From Coriaria nepalensis (lineage: Eukaryota; Streptophyta; Magnoliopsida; Cucurbitales; Coriariaceae), in assembly GCA_027186245.1 (NCBI GenBank), contig CP114500.1, positions 7,574,001 to 7,638,000 of the forward strand: a DNA stretch of 64,000 bases, written 5' to 3'. The notes under the pieces were generated by a model, which was not told the origin of the DNA, did no database searches, and worked only from the letters and a program-made list of their open reading frames with translations. Of this stretch, positions 51,589 to 62,694 are shown piece by piece (position 1 is the first letter of the stretch; each line of letters starts with the position of its first letter). A program made the translations under genes and the position numbers.

Positions 51589-52026
51589 AGCTTTCGATCC
51601 TTTATCACCCGACATTTTCACGAGGTCGATAATCACTCCATCCATGTATATGATTTGTATCATTCTATTCATTTGCCTTGTATTAAAAAGATACGAAAAG
51701 TTCCATTTTGAAGAAGTTATTGAGCTTCCCTTCTGTTTGTAAAGATACCTGTATCAGTTGGTGCTTCTCTACTGCATAATACATAGAAAGATCATATTCT
51801 AAACTATAGTTTTATAATGAGGCAAATCATTGTAAACTATAATGGTCAAAGAGATTACAATCCAATATACGCTTGAAATAATTTTGTGTATCTTCATCTT
51901 CACCTTCACCCGATAGAATCCAATTGAAATCCTTGCTCGACTTTCTCCGAGGTGCATGTTTGTGACGAACAGAATCGTGCTATTTACAGGATATCTTCAC
52001 ACCAAATTAAAATTCTATCATGCCAA
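51589..52026. other. Shared 3' flank of two convergent genes
   Basis: 3' UTR sequence of the small basic protein gene and of the MFS gene, which are tail to tail. No coding signal. Confidence 0.5.
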
Positions 52027-54162
52027 CTATTCCAACAGAGCTTCCATTAATGGTTTTGAAGCAGAAGGAGACTTGAGTTTCATGCTACAGGTAACTGCTA
52101 TTCCAACAAGTGCACAAAACGCCGGAACAAGCCCTAATCCTAATCTCGTAACTGTAATATAGACATTGATCGAGTTGTTTTTAAGCGCCCTTGGAGAGGT
52201 GGCTACAGAAAGAAAGAAAGAACTAGTCAACATCTAAGATGTTTTTTGCAAGGACAGGGAATATCGAATAATAACTCACTTTGAAATGACTCGAGAACAA
52301 ATAAGGCAATCCCACATGACATTTTATCCAAGAAGCTCAAGGACCCACAAACAAAAGCACAGCCGTTTAGATCTGTACCAATTAGAACACTTTGCATGCC
52401 TACTCCGGATACCTGTTAGATTTTTAATGAGATCATCCCAAGAAGTCCATTATTATGAATATTTTTTGCCAAAAAGGTTTTTAACTTTGTTCTATCTTAC
52501 CATCATTAGAGCATTTGCTACACCAATAACCGCAGACAAGATGTACATAAAAGCGCTCATGCTTTTCGGTAAAATAAGGATCGCCGCCCCACAAAATATC
52601 CATAAAATTCCTCCGGCAGAATAATATGCTTTCAGGCGTTGCCCTGTCCATACAATCTCCTGTAATACAATATGTTTTAGATCGTCAATAAACAGTACAA
52701 TTCATATATATAAAGAACGAAAATGAGTTTCAAAGGGGGACCTGTAGAATTACGGAAACGATGAAGCTGAAAATATAGATTATTGCCGGAACCTAACCAA
52801 CATTCGGGTAACACAAGATAATTAGAGTTTGTGTTTATGTAAGTAGTTGAATGAATATATTCAAAGAGTTTCAAGGAATATTATCGAGTCATTTGACATT
52901 TCAGGAAATTAGTAGGAATTACCAGAGCCTTAGCTGATTGTACCATGAGCAGATCGTTTATAACATAATATGCCAGAAATGCCTGATAAAAATTTTAAAA
53001 ATTGTAAAAAAAAAAGGGTGTGTACGAACAAGATCTGGAAATATACAAAGTATTTTTTTTTTTCCTTCCCTAGAGTTCAAGAGTATAATCACCTGTGAAA
53101 CATTTACTATGAGTCTGGTCAATACGTAAGCAAGAGCAACTTGATAATATAATACTTTTCTGAACCAGTAAGACCATAAGATTCGAGCATGACTGTCTCC
53201 ATGTACACCCACCTTCAAGCTATTACACAAAACAAGATCTTTTTCGGTCAACTAATTACATTTATATTATAAGCTGAAATCCAAGGCAGAGAAAATGGTA
53301 CAAAAATATATGCACAAAAAAGGAACTCTATATTCAATAACCACACCTTGGCTCTTTGGTTCCTATGAGGAAAACGACCACAAAGCAGCATCCAATCAAA
53401 ATTGAAGAATATGCAATCCACCTATACTGCTCATGTATAAAAATAATGTCATCGTCATTCCCTCCCCCAAAAAACACCTTTCTTGTAAGTTTTAAGTATT
53501 AGTACCTGAGTTTCAATATCGGAGTGTGTTTCTGATTTAGTGACATTAAATACAGTGAAAGCCACTGCATATAAGGAGAGGTTGGCAACCTTCAAAAACA
53601 TAATTTAAATCCATTAAAATCGTCATCAATGAAAAAAAATAAAAAAAATTCAATAGTTCCTTGTAAAAAGGATGAACAAAAATCTTTTACATCAGATTGC
53701 AGGAACTCACCATTGTAAAAGCATTTCGGCAGCTAGCCAATGCCACTCTACTTGTTGAATTGAGTGTTATGCAATTCACCATAGACCTTCAAAAGAGATG
53801 TTAAATAAATTTAAATGGCATAAATGAATTTTAAGACATCACCAATCAATAGAGACATTTCATCTATATTCCTATATTTTTCGAGAGTTTCTTACATGTG
53901 AGAAACCTGAGTAGCAGCCCAACCGACATTAAAGATTGCAGCAAATAAGCTATAACCTAGAGTTTGCAATATTGATGAACTTCTCGAAAATATTTTACAA
54001 GGTAAGCAACCGCCAAAAACGGAAGAAAATGAAACAGCAACTAGAACAGACCCTGCAGCATGCCATATTTTGAAATGGCCAAACCTGTCTATCTATCCAT
54101 CAAGAAAAAAAAAAAAAAAAAACGAAAAGGGAAATTATTTTGGCAGGACAAGAAAGATGTAA

Positions 54163-54196
<34 letters not shown>

Positions 54197-54607
54197 AAAA
54201 GTAACCATAGATACCAGTTCACCAGCAAAAATGGTTGTGAACCCATCAGCTACTTGACCCGAAAGCATAACAATGGCAGCATCCCTATGGAATTATGGAG
54301 AGATGACAGTAAATGAAGAAGGAAAATCATGTTATGAGCTAAACATGAAAAGATTATCTTAGGAGTGATAATGAAATACGTAAGGAACTTAAATAGAGAG
54401 CTAAACATGAGTAAAATGGGCTTGAAAATGGGGATTAAGTACTTACCTTGGGGATAAACCGATATCGGTCAAGAAAAGAAGAAGGTAAGTAAACCAGCAG
54501 GAAGCAGTGATATCATTGAGCATATGCCCTACTCCATAGTAGAAGAGAGACAATCTGCATAGTGGCTCAGCAAATAATACTTCTTCATCTTCAACCCCTC
54601 CAATCAT
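52027..54607 (-). CDS. MFSD12-like major facilitator superfamily transporter
   Basis: About a dozen short exons. Exon 1 is 54447-54607 (ATG 54607: MIGGVEDEEVLFAEP), exon 2 is 54215-54284, and the last ends at 52027 (MEALLE, stop). Diagnostic stretches: YYGVGHMLNDITASCWFTYL, FLTDIGLSPRDAAIVMLSGQ, VADGFTTIFAGELIDRFG, GWAATQVSHMSMVNCITLN, SRVALASCRNAFTMVANL, KVLYYQVALAYVLTRLIVN and YIFSFIVSVILQEI. Together they predict about 12 membrane helices. Animal MFSD12 acts in lysosomal/melanosomal cysteine import; plant substrates are unknown. Intron 2 carries a poly-A and a (TA)n run. I found no stop or frameshift in the exons examined, but did not verify every junction. Relatives from memory: At2g44280 and At3g60070. 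Confidence 0.85.
54168..54193. repeat. (AT)n microsatellite
   Basis: A dinucleotide run in intron 2 of the MFS gene. Confidence 0.85.
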
Positions 54608-55878
54608 AATTGATTTATTATTTACTGATTGTTACACAGAATACCTACCAAGATTGAATTTTGGAAGTTTCAGAAAAGGCCCAATTTACTAAATGGGTCC
54701 CTCCCAAGTTTTCAACCCTTGTTTTGTTCATTAGAAAGTTTGAAAATTTCCCATTCAAATGAAAAACCAAGATGAACAATAGTACAATAAGATGAATGAA
54801 TTAGAAAAAAAGGAAGGAAAAAAAAAAAAAGCAAGCGACAAGATGAGGGTCGCGTACCCAGAAACTGGATTTCTTCACTATTCAGAAGAAACAGAACCCG
54901 TGAAAGAAATGAAAGCGCCTCAAACAACCAATCAAACAAATTTGAAGCTTTGATAGTTTGATTCGATGAGAAGACGACCTTACATAATCTATCTATGTTG
55001 AAATGCGAAGGAGGAGAAAAACACATTTATCGTTTTTGTATTCTTCTTCATCACAAACAGTCAATGATCAATATGTATCAGTGAAATAATGAATTGCTTG
55101 CTGCGCACTTCGTCCTCTTTTCGAGATGCGTGCCCAGAAATTGTGATAAATCCTTTTGGAAGTTGTACCTTTTTTCGGACAATATTTTCAGAAAATACAG
55201 CATTGTGTAGAGGTAGACGTGGATGGACACAAAATTATTATTATTATTTTTTTTAGCAGCTTATATATGGAAGAAGAAATAAATTACATCATGATTTGTC
55301 TTTAATAAATAAAGAATAAGTGAGAAATTAAATTTTTAATAGAAAATAAGATAATCTGCTTATGTCATCAAATGGGTTAGGGTACTGATTACAAATAAAG
55401 CAAATATTTCTTTTTGAAAGCTATTAGTTCGGATAGAATCCGACAAAAAACAACTTTAACCCGACAAGACGTGGATGGGGAGGGAACACTTGGCAGTTGA
55501 TATTTCCAACAACTAGCAGAGTTTTTTTTTATTTTTTATTTTTAATTAATTTTTTCAGTTTTAGTTATTTTAGTAAATGAAATTTTCCAAAATTTATAAC
55601 CCAGAATTGGAAATTTGAACTGGGACCCAATTGGGGTCAGAAATCTTGTATGTGAATTGTGATGTGATTATTATTGTGTTATTGTCTGAAAGTTAGTTAT
55701 AAATCGTTATTTGTCGGGCCACTGCCAAGTTCCGAGTATATGGGCTTTAAAACTTTTAACCCCTTCGTAATTGGGCTAGCCCACTTTGAACAAGGGATGA
55801 ATAAGTTTGATAAGTTTCAAATCATCAAAAGGAAGCAGCAATACAGTACTATAGGTCACATAGCCCATAATGGGCCTA
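54608..55878. other. MFS promoter and 5' leader; LTPG 3' flank
   Basis: A 5' UTR exon of the MFS transcript may lie near 54840-55020, where the minus strand offers a GT donor context. The rest is AT-rich with no recognisable gene; open frames at 55674-55973 are shadows of the LTPG 3' exon and flank. Confidence 0.45.
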
Positions 55879-56918
55879 TTAGATTGTATAAAAAGAGTAT
55901 GGGCCCATCAATGACAAGAGTAAAAGCCCAAAAAAGGCTACACTCTCCAAGCCCAACCATTGATGTCCTCTAGGACCTCTACATCTTCCTCCAGCTCCCT
56001 TCTCCGGACCAATCCCAGTTCTAGAACTTGACCCACTTCCCTCTTCTGCAACAATTATTATAAAATATTATACAAAAACGTACCGGAAAAATAACGAGAT
56101 GGGAGTTAACATTATTTAAACTGAAGAACTATGATATGATAATATATTTATAATTAATTTTATGATAAAAGTTTGAATTATTAAAAAATAGATTCATCTA
56201 TAATATATATTAATAATGATTTTGATAAATATCATATATATTACCGTGTGGACTAGGAGCAGGACTATCCCCATCCGGAACAGGCTCATTCCCCAATTGA
56301 TAGAAAACTTTAGCTTCAGCTGAATTCGGATCCAAGTGCAAAAGAGCTGCATCCAAACACATCATTTCACATCAAATTGATAAAACAAACCGATAGGATA
56401 TTTTAGCATTATATCTATAATGAATCGATCATCTTATCTTAACTGATATGTTAATTTTATGTAACTTTATCGTATATCATACTAATATTATATGTATTTA
56501 AAGATATATTGAATCTGACTTTCGAACAAAAAAACCAAATAATGTAAACTCCCCATGAGATAATATACAGACAAACAAACTGATAGAAAAGTTTACCAGG
56601 GCATTGGGACACACTAGCAGGGGTCTGACAGACAGAGGGTAAGGTCAGAGCGAGAGTGACATTAATCTGAAGCCCAGTGTCGTTGCGGTCTTTAATTATG
56701 ACGCACAAGCATTTCTTGTTAGTCTTGAGGACTTGCTTGAGACCACTGCAGCAATCTAGGGTGGGAGCTTTTGCATCTCCTCCGACATAAGGGAGGCAAG
56801 TTGCTAGTCCTACTAGTTCTTGCGTGCATTCTTCCTTGTCCTTGTCGGAATCCGCCATTTCTGATACAACTAGAAGCATCAGTAATGTGAATGGAACAAT
56901 TCTTAAGTTTGCTGCCAT
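55879..56918 (-). CDS. GPI-anchored-type lipid transfer protein (LTPG / xylogen-like)
   Basis: Three exons, 56597-56918, 56245-56346 and 55879-56045, join to 591 nt (196 aa). Signal peptide: [20 protein letters not shown]. The eight-Cys domain shows [36 protein letters not shown] and SQCPALLHLDP, with the family's [19 protein letters not shown] stretch ([14 protein letters not shown]). A Pro/Ser-rich linker ([10 protein letters not shown]) and a C-terminal hydrophobic tail ([20 protein letters not shown]) suggest a GPI-anchor signal. Probably on the outer face of the plasma membrane, binding lipids for cuticle or wall. Relatives from memory: At2g44290 and At2g44300. It lies next to an MFSD12-like gene in the same order as I recall in Arabidopsis. 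Confidence 0.92.
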
Positions 56919-57576
56919 TCTTTTTTTCTTCTTTTTTGGGAAGTGAATGATAGTAATAATAGGATGAAGATGAGTAGTGGGGATTGTGGCACTAGGCAGG
57001 AGCGAGTGACACTCTTAAATACGGCACTTAAGATTTGAAAGGGGAGATGACGTGGCATGAAGAAAGGGTTTAGGTGTCTGAAAAAAAAAAGAAGAAAATC
57101 GGAGGATGGAAGTGGGGCAAAAAGGGAGAGGCATCTATTCTCACCAACCCACTAGGGAATTAGAAGGATGACGTCATCGTGCTATTTTGATGATGTCGGT
57201 ATAGGGAAAAACTTAACTATGATGATGAATTGATGTGCTGCTTTTGTAAGGACGACATGATCATGCTATTTTGATGATGTCGGTATGGGGTAGGTGTTCA
57301 CTTGTTGATTTGGGCTGGCCCATTTAGCGAGCTTTAGTTGTTTGGGCCTGTTTGAGAAGAATCATTCATGTTCTAAAATGGGCTATACAACACATTCCAT
57401 TCCTTCCATTTAAGCTTACTCTTTGGACATATTTGGTTCGGAGAAATATGAAGGGAAAGAGAAAGGAAGTTAAAGGGAAAAGATATTTTTTTTTTTTTTC
57501 GGTGGACCTGACCAATCTAAGAATTATTGATTAGCTGAATAGAAAACTCGATAGAAATTTTTTTTTTTCAAATCAA
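56919..57576. other. LTPG promoter with a short direct repeat
   Basis: Two near-identical copies of gctattttgatgatgtcggtat occur at about 57180-57202 and 57263-57285, roughly 83 bp apart. The first is preceded by gatgacgtcatc, a perfect TGACGTCA palindrome (CRE/as-1-like bZIP site) at about 57169-57178. Regulatory role is inference. Confidence 0.45.
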
Positions 57577-58870
57577 TCATATATTCATTGATATATGAAC
57601 TGGTTTAGCATTAACAAAATTTGCATCTCTTAAGAAGTCTAATGTGTATTTCCTTTGACAAAGCTGAATACTCTTATATGATCTAGCCACCTCAATGCCT
57701 AAAAAATACCTTAGGATCCCCAAATCTTTAATTTTAAACTTTGATTGGAGAATTCCATTGAGTTTGTGGATGTTGTTGGACATGTCATTGGTTGTAACTA
57801 TAATTGTTGTTGTACATCAATAAATCTAATAGTTGTTGTGTTTACGAATAAACTATAATCTACCTTTGATTGCTTAAACCCAAAACTAATGAGATATTGA
57901 GAAAACTTGGCATACCACTGACTATAAGATTGTTTGAGACCATATAGGCTTTTGAGAAGTTTCAAACATGTTGCTTAGGGCCTTTATCAAAATCATGAGC
58001 TAATTTGATGTATACATCCTCATCCAAATCTCCATTTAACAATTCGGGGAAAATATTTCTTGATAATATAGACCCTCTTATTGAGTATCTCATTTTGCCA
58101 CCAATCTAGCCTTATAGCTCTCTAGAGAACTATCTGAGTTGTACTTCAATTTATACACCAATTTACAACCCACTGCTTTTTTACCATGTGATAGAGTAGT
58201 TATGTGCTAAGTATGATTGTCCTCCAAATCCTTAAGTTCTGTATTCATATCCTCAATCCATTTAGGGTCTTGTGCAGCCTCCTTATAGCTAACAAGTTCT
58301 TTAAGTGGAATGATCAAAACAAAAAAAAAGGCATGAAAAGAACTAGAAAGCTTATCATATGACATGTAAGTAGAAATATGATATAGGGATGAAGGTGTAC
58401 CTTTGGAGCTTGATTGAGATGAAGGAAGTGAAGTGGAACCTGCAATATTGATAGCAACTGAAGTGCATACATAATCTGTTAAATGTGGTTTTCTGATCCT
58501 TATGGAATGTCTAGGCAATGGAGTTGTAGAGATAAGAGAAGTGTATGAATCTTGAGTAACAGTAGTGAAACTTGGTATGGTTTCTGAGTTTGAAATGATA
58601 GAAGAGGTAGGTATATTTTTTTGGAGTTTGGTCACTATCTGAGTCAAAGTCTGGATAAATGATAGGTGGTATGGAAGGCAATTGTGTTTGTGACCTGTAA
58701 AGGAACTCATATTCAATAAATTTAACATCTCCATAAATTAATATAGAATGATTTTCTAGATTAAGTATCTTATATCATTTGACACATAAATGATAACCAA
58801 TGAATATACATTTCTTAGCTTTAGAATCAAACTTTTTACGATCTTGATCTAAAGCGGATGCAGATGATAG
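57577..58870 (-). mobile_element. Ty1/copia retrotransposon remnant (integrase end and reverse transcriptase)
   Basis: Minus-strand fragments in family order: an integrase C-terminal piece near 58740-58870 (FDSKAKKCIFIGYHL-like); a linker and the RT entry region 58207-58734 (RHSIRIRKPHLTDYV, KEAAQDPKWIEDMNTELKDL); and later RT pieces 57780-58190 (LKSLYGLKQ-like, YNSD) and 57577-57783 (QSKFKIKDLGILRYFLGIEV). Several stops and frameshifts separate them. LTRs, gag, protease and RNase H were not found, so it is an old truncated copy and cannot transpose. Confidence 0.85.
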
Positions 58871-59371
58871 TTTAGAAATCGATTTTTATGATGCTTAGCA
58901 ACAAACTTTTGTGGAGTTGTACATGTGCTTCGATGAAACTCAACGTTTCATTAAACCAACTCTGAAGGGATGAAACTCACTGTTTTTCTTTATTCATCCC
59001 TTTGCCTTCAATACGCTGCCGTTTACTTTGTTAAAACACATCTAATATAACCGTTGCAGGTCCATCTTCTTCGCGGGTTAGAATTGAGGATTTTCTCTAG
59101 TTTCTCACTCACGCCAATGGAGGATGAAGATAAGTAAATCTCAATAGTTGGTGAACTACTACAACATAGATATCACTTTTCACAAAAAAAAACAAAACCA
59201 GAAACAAAATAGTCAAAATTTGCTTCTGATTCAACAACTAAATATATTACAAAGATCATCACGAACTGATTAATTACTTAATAATTACAGACAAAACAAA
59301 ACAAAACAAAACAAAACAAAACAAAACAAAACAAAACAAAACCAAGCAAAAGTAGTAGATGAGTTTAAGGA
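58871..59371. repeat. Copia flank and (AAAAC)n microsatellite
   Basis: The (AAAAC)n run spans about 59291-59341 with ten units, next to the stop of the small membrane protein gene. The sequence from 58871 to 59130 may be residual element or old leader DNA; nothing coding is recognised. Confidence 0.6.
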
Positions 59372-59761
59372 TCATCTGCTAAGGAGAGGGAACCAACGGT
59401 CTTGAAAGTAAGAGTGGTAGGAAATCATGAAAAGGAGGAGAACAAGGAGGAGGCCAACACCCCAAGGGGTCTCACCGGCTCTATGGAAAGAGTCTATCTC
59501 GGCCGGAAAGCCCATATAATCAATCAGCAACGAGTCGACGGAACCGCAGCTGTTTGAAAGCCAGTGGACGGCAAGCAAGAGAAGCAATGGAGAGACCATG
59601 AGAGCCAGTTTGAGTTGGTCAAAGAGACCTTCCAGCACTGACTCGTAGTTCACGTACCATGAGATGCCCAAGAACATGCACAGTATGAGTAGGAAGAAGC
59701 AGAGATGCACTGGAAAAGTAGTAGAGTGAGAGTGAGTGTGAGAAGATGATCCAGACATCAT
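59372..59761 (-). CDS. Small plant-specific membrane protein of unknown function
   Basis: A single exon of 129 aa, ATG 59761 (or 59758). There are three hydrophobic segments: about residues 18-36 (VHLCFFLLILCMFLGISWY), 50-68 (LKLALMVSPLLLLLAVHWL) and 98-114 (WGVGLLLVLLLFMISYH). A conserved-looking loop lies before the last (SFHRAGETPWG), and the C-terminus ends DRWFPLLSR. I recall similar short plant proteins with the FHRAGxxPWG signature but no known function. Intronless; a stress-inducible or organ-specific role cannot be judged from the sequence. Confidence 0.75.
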   Translation of the reverse strand: MMSGSSSHTHSHSTTFPVHLCFFLLILCMFLGISWYVNYESVLEGLFDQLKLALMVSPLLLLLAVHWLSNSCGSVDSLLIDYMGFPAEIDSFHRAGETPWGVGLLLVLLLFMISYHSYFQDRWFPLLSR

Positions 59762-62694
59762 TGTCTTGTTGATTAATTAATCCCTAATACTTGTTAGGCG
59801 AGAATTATTATGGGAAAGATTTAGTGCCACTTAATGTGCGATTTTATAGAGGGATTGATTTGTGTAATTGTGGGCCCGGCTAAGGTTTCTTTTTAATTTT
59901 TTTTCTACTGGTATTGTATATGGGCTGATATTAAGATAATATGCAGGTAACTAATGAGAAGGCACCACGTGCCACCGACCATAGGTTATTATTTATTTAT
60001 TTTAATTATATATAAAATTAATATAATTTTTAAAAAATAATATATAAATATATATGATATATATGATCAAACTAAATCTATCTCATTTTTTTTAGAAAGA
60101 TTGTCGATTTTATATTATTTATTTATTATTTAGAAAAATCAGGCTTAAATTTAGATTATTAACATGATCTCAAAGGATGTGATCGGATCAAGTTGAGATA
60201 CCTTTAATTTTTTTTTTTTAAATTTAATTAAATAATATTGATAAAAGTAAAGTTACAGTATAACTTAAGTTGTCGACATTTAAATTGGGTGACACGTGGT
60301 AGATATTATGATAAATAAGTGATGATATCAAGTAACTATATGATCCACCTCACAGGCCACTGATTAACCATTTTTTTATCTCTCTCTCTCCAGATCTCTC
60401 TCTCTCTCCTCTGTATAGTATTTCATTGGATGCTTTTGGTGGTGCGATGCATGATGGCATTGGATCCCACTTACTAAAGAAAAAGAAAATTTTGGACCGA
60501 GTCAGAAAATAAAAGGAGAGGGTACGGTTAAAAGAATCTTAATGCATAAGCAACGTACTAATTAAGGAGAGGGAGGTCGGTCATGTGGGCCCAAGATCTA
60601 TATGGATTCTCTCCGGGCCGGGTATAATAAGGAAAGTCTAATGGGCCGTTAAATTTTTGCCCAATATGGGAACTGGTCTCGGCCCGGACAGTACCCAAAT
60701 TGGGCTAAGCAAGTATGTATATGACAAGGTTGCAGACAGACCAGATTCGCATTATCATGCACGTTGGGTTTTTCTCTTTTCTCTGTCTTTTTTCTCAACT
60801 GTTTTTTATGTTTTCTTGGCATCAAAAGAAGAAGAAAGCTTTGGTAAAGTTGAATCTTTTTTTTTTCTTTCTTTCTTTCTTTCTTTCTTTGGTTCTTTTT
60901 TTGTTCACAAAAAATAAAAATCATCGCCTAACTTGAGCTGCAAGACTCCAAAAAAGTCCAATCCCTGTTGAATGGTAAGTGAAATAGGGGGGATGCATAA
61001 AGTAACGTAATCTGTGTGGTTAAGGAAAGGGACATTATCGGAAATGAGTTTGGTGTTAAATATCATTAATTAGTTTAAGATAGTATATGAAAAAATATTT
61101 AGTATAATTTTTATTTTGTGTAATTTATTATTAAAATTGGATAATAAAAATAAATAAATAATTTTAATTATTAAAGCTATTAATATAATATTTGAAAATT
61201 AATTAATAATATTTTAATATTCTCTAATAATATTTTAATATTCTCTAATAATATTAAATAATCAAAATTAATTATTTTATTTTACTAATATTTAGTCGCA
61301 CCGGGAGTTTTCATGCATGGAAGAATCTGAGCCGTTCAATAATTTGACATTCGTGAAGAGCTTTTTTTTTTTTTTTTTTTTGGCTTTATTCCTTGATTGT
61401 CCTTGAATTCAGCCTTCTCCATTGAAGGCTGACTAGCACCTTGATTTTCCCTCACCCCCATGGTCATGAGTCATCATGGCCAAATTCCTCTTTCTCTTTC
61501 ATTTTATTTTTTTTATTTTTTTATTTTTTATAAAATACGTTATTCAATTTAAAACCTTTTATTTTTCATGAAAAATATATCTATACATAAAAGGGTTAGA
61601 GAAAACCATGTTCGACGTGCGTATGATCATAAGGCCTCGACTTTTCTCAAAAGAAAATCTTTTTATTTTATTTTATTTTTTTTTTGTGGAGGAAAATGTA
61701 CATTTTGCAAAAGATCATGCATGAAAAATAAACCTTTTTTTTTTCAAAGCAACATTTTTGAAAGAAAGAATGTACCCATTTACAAGTAAAAATAACGTAA
61801 CATAATTTGATTAAAAATAGGATCATTTTCTAATTTATTATATTTTTATTTTCACATTTTTCATCAACTCAAACACGAGATTCAATTTCTTCCATAAATA
61901 CTAATTGATGGAATAAATATATATGTAAATTATTATAATTATTGATATCATCATTTTAAAGATCTAACGAGATATCATTAAAAATCGAATATTTCTAATT
62001 ATTCCCAATTTATGAAATGAAATAGGGTCTTGGTAGATTATTGCCTCATCAACTAACTACTCAGATGCGAACCCCTCAACCGGAAGTTAAAAAGAAAAAA
62101 AAAAGGTAGCATCAATGTCAAACTAAAGCAAGTAGATTAGATCGATAAAATGAAGTTAATTCGATTTGTGTAAAAGAAAACAATGGAACAAAAGCAATTA
62201 GATTATGAAAAAGCAAAAGCGGATCATATATAACAAATACGTGAGATAATTTCATTTATTAAATTTAAAGAATAGTATCGATTGATCTTCTCGACATATG
62301 AAGTGACTCTATTATTTTAATGGTGTTCTTTAATCTTGTATTACGAGTAAACCCAACAGCAACAGCATAATAGTTACTGTAAGAACAGGGCGTGGGCGGG
62401 CTTTAATTGAATCCTTTGAGCAAAAACAAAAAGAAAAGCAAAAGCAAAGAACAATCATCTTTTGCTTTATCTTTGTAGATAGCCGCTTCTTTTCCTTTTC
62501 ACCCTCAAACGCTGTCTTTTCATGCCTGAGATTCGCCACATTTCGCTAACTTACACACCTACCTCCATTATATACATTTATATATTTATATATAGCACAG
62601 CCTAAACATAAGCTAGTAGCTAGTGATCTGAGTCGAAATTCCAGAAGCAAAGATAGAGCAAACTAGAGAAGAAACAAACTTATCATCATCATCA
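59762..62694. other. Intergenic, 2.9 kb, AT-rich, and AAA-ATPase promoter
   Basis: Holds a CT-rich tract (60379-60410), a (TTTC)n run near 60868-60890, and a 21-22 bp near-tandem repeat (taatattttaatattctcta) at about 61207-61250. The tatataaa-like sequence near 62571-62595 is a possible TATA region for the downstream gene. No coding region recognised. Confidence 0.5.

Noticed and set aside
60649..60936. Overlapping Phe/Ser- and Lys-rich frames on both strands
   Set aside because: They arise from the (TTTC)n repeat and A/T tracts; no start context or family match.
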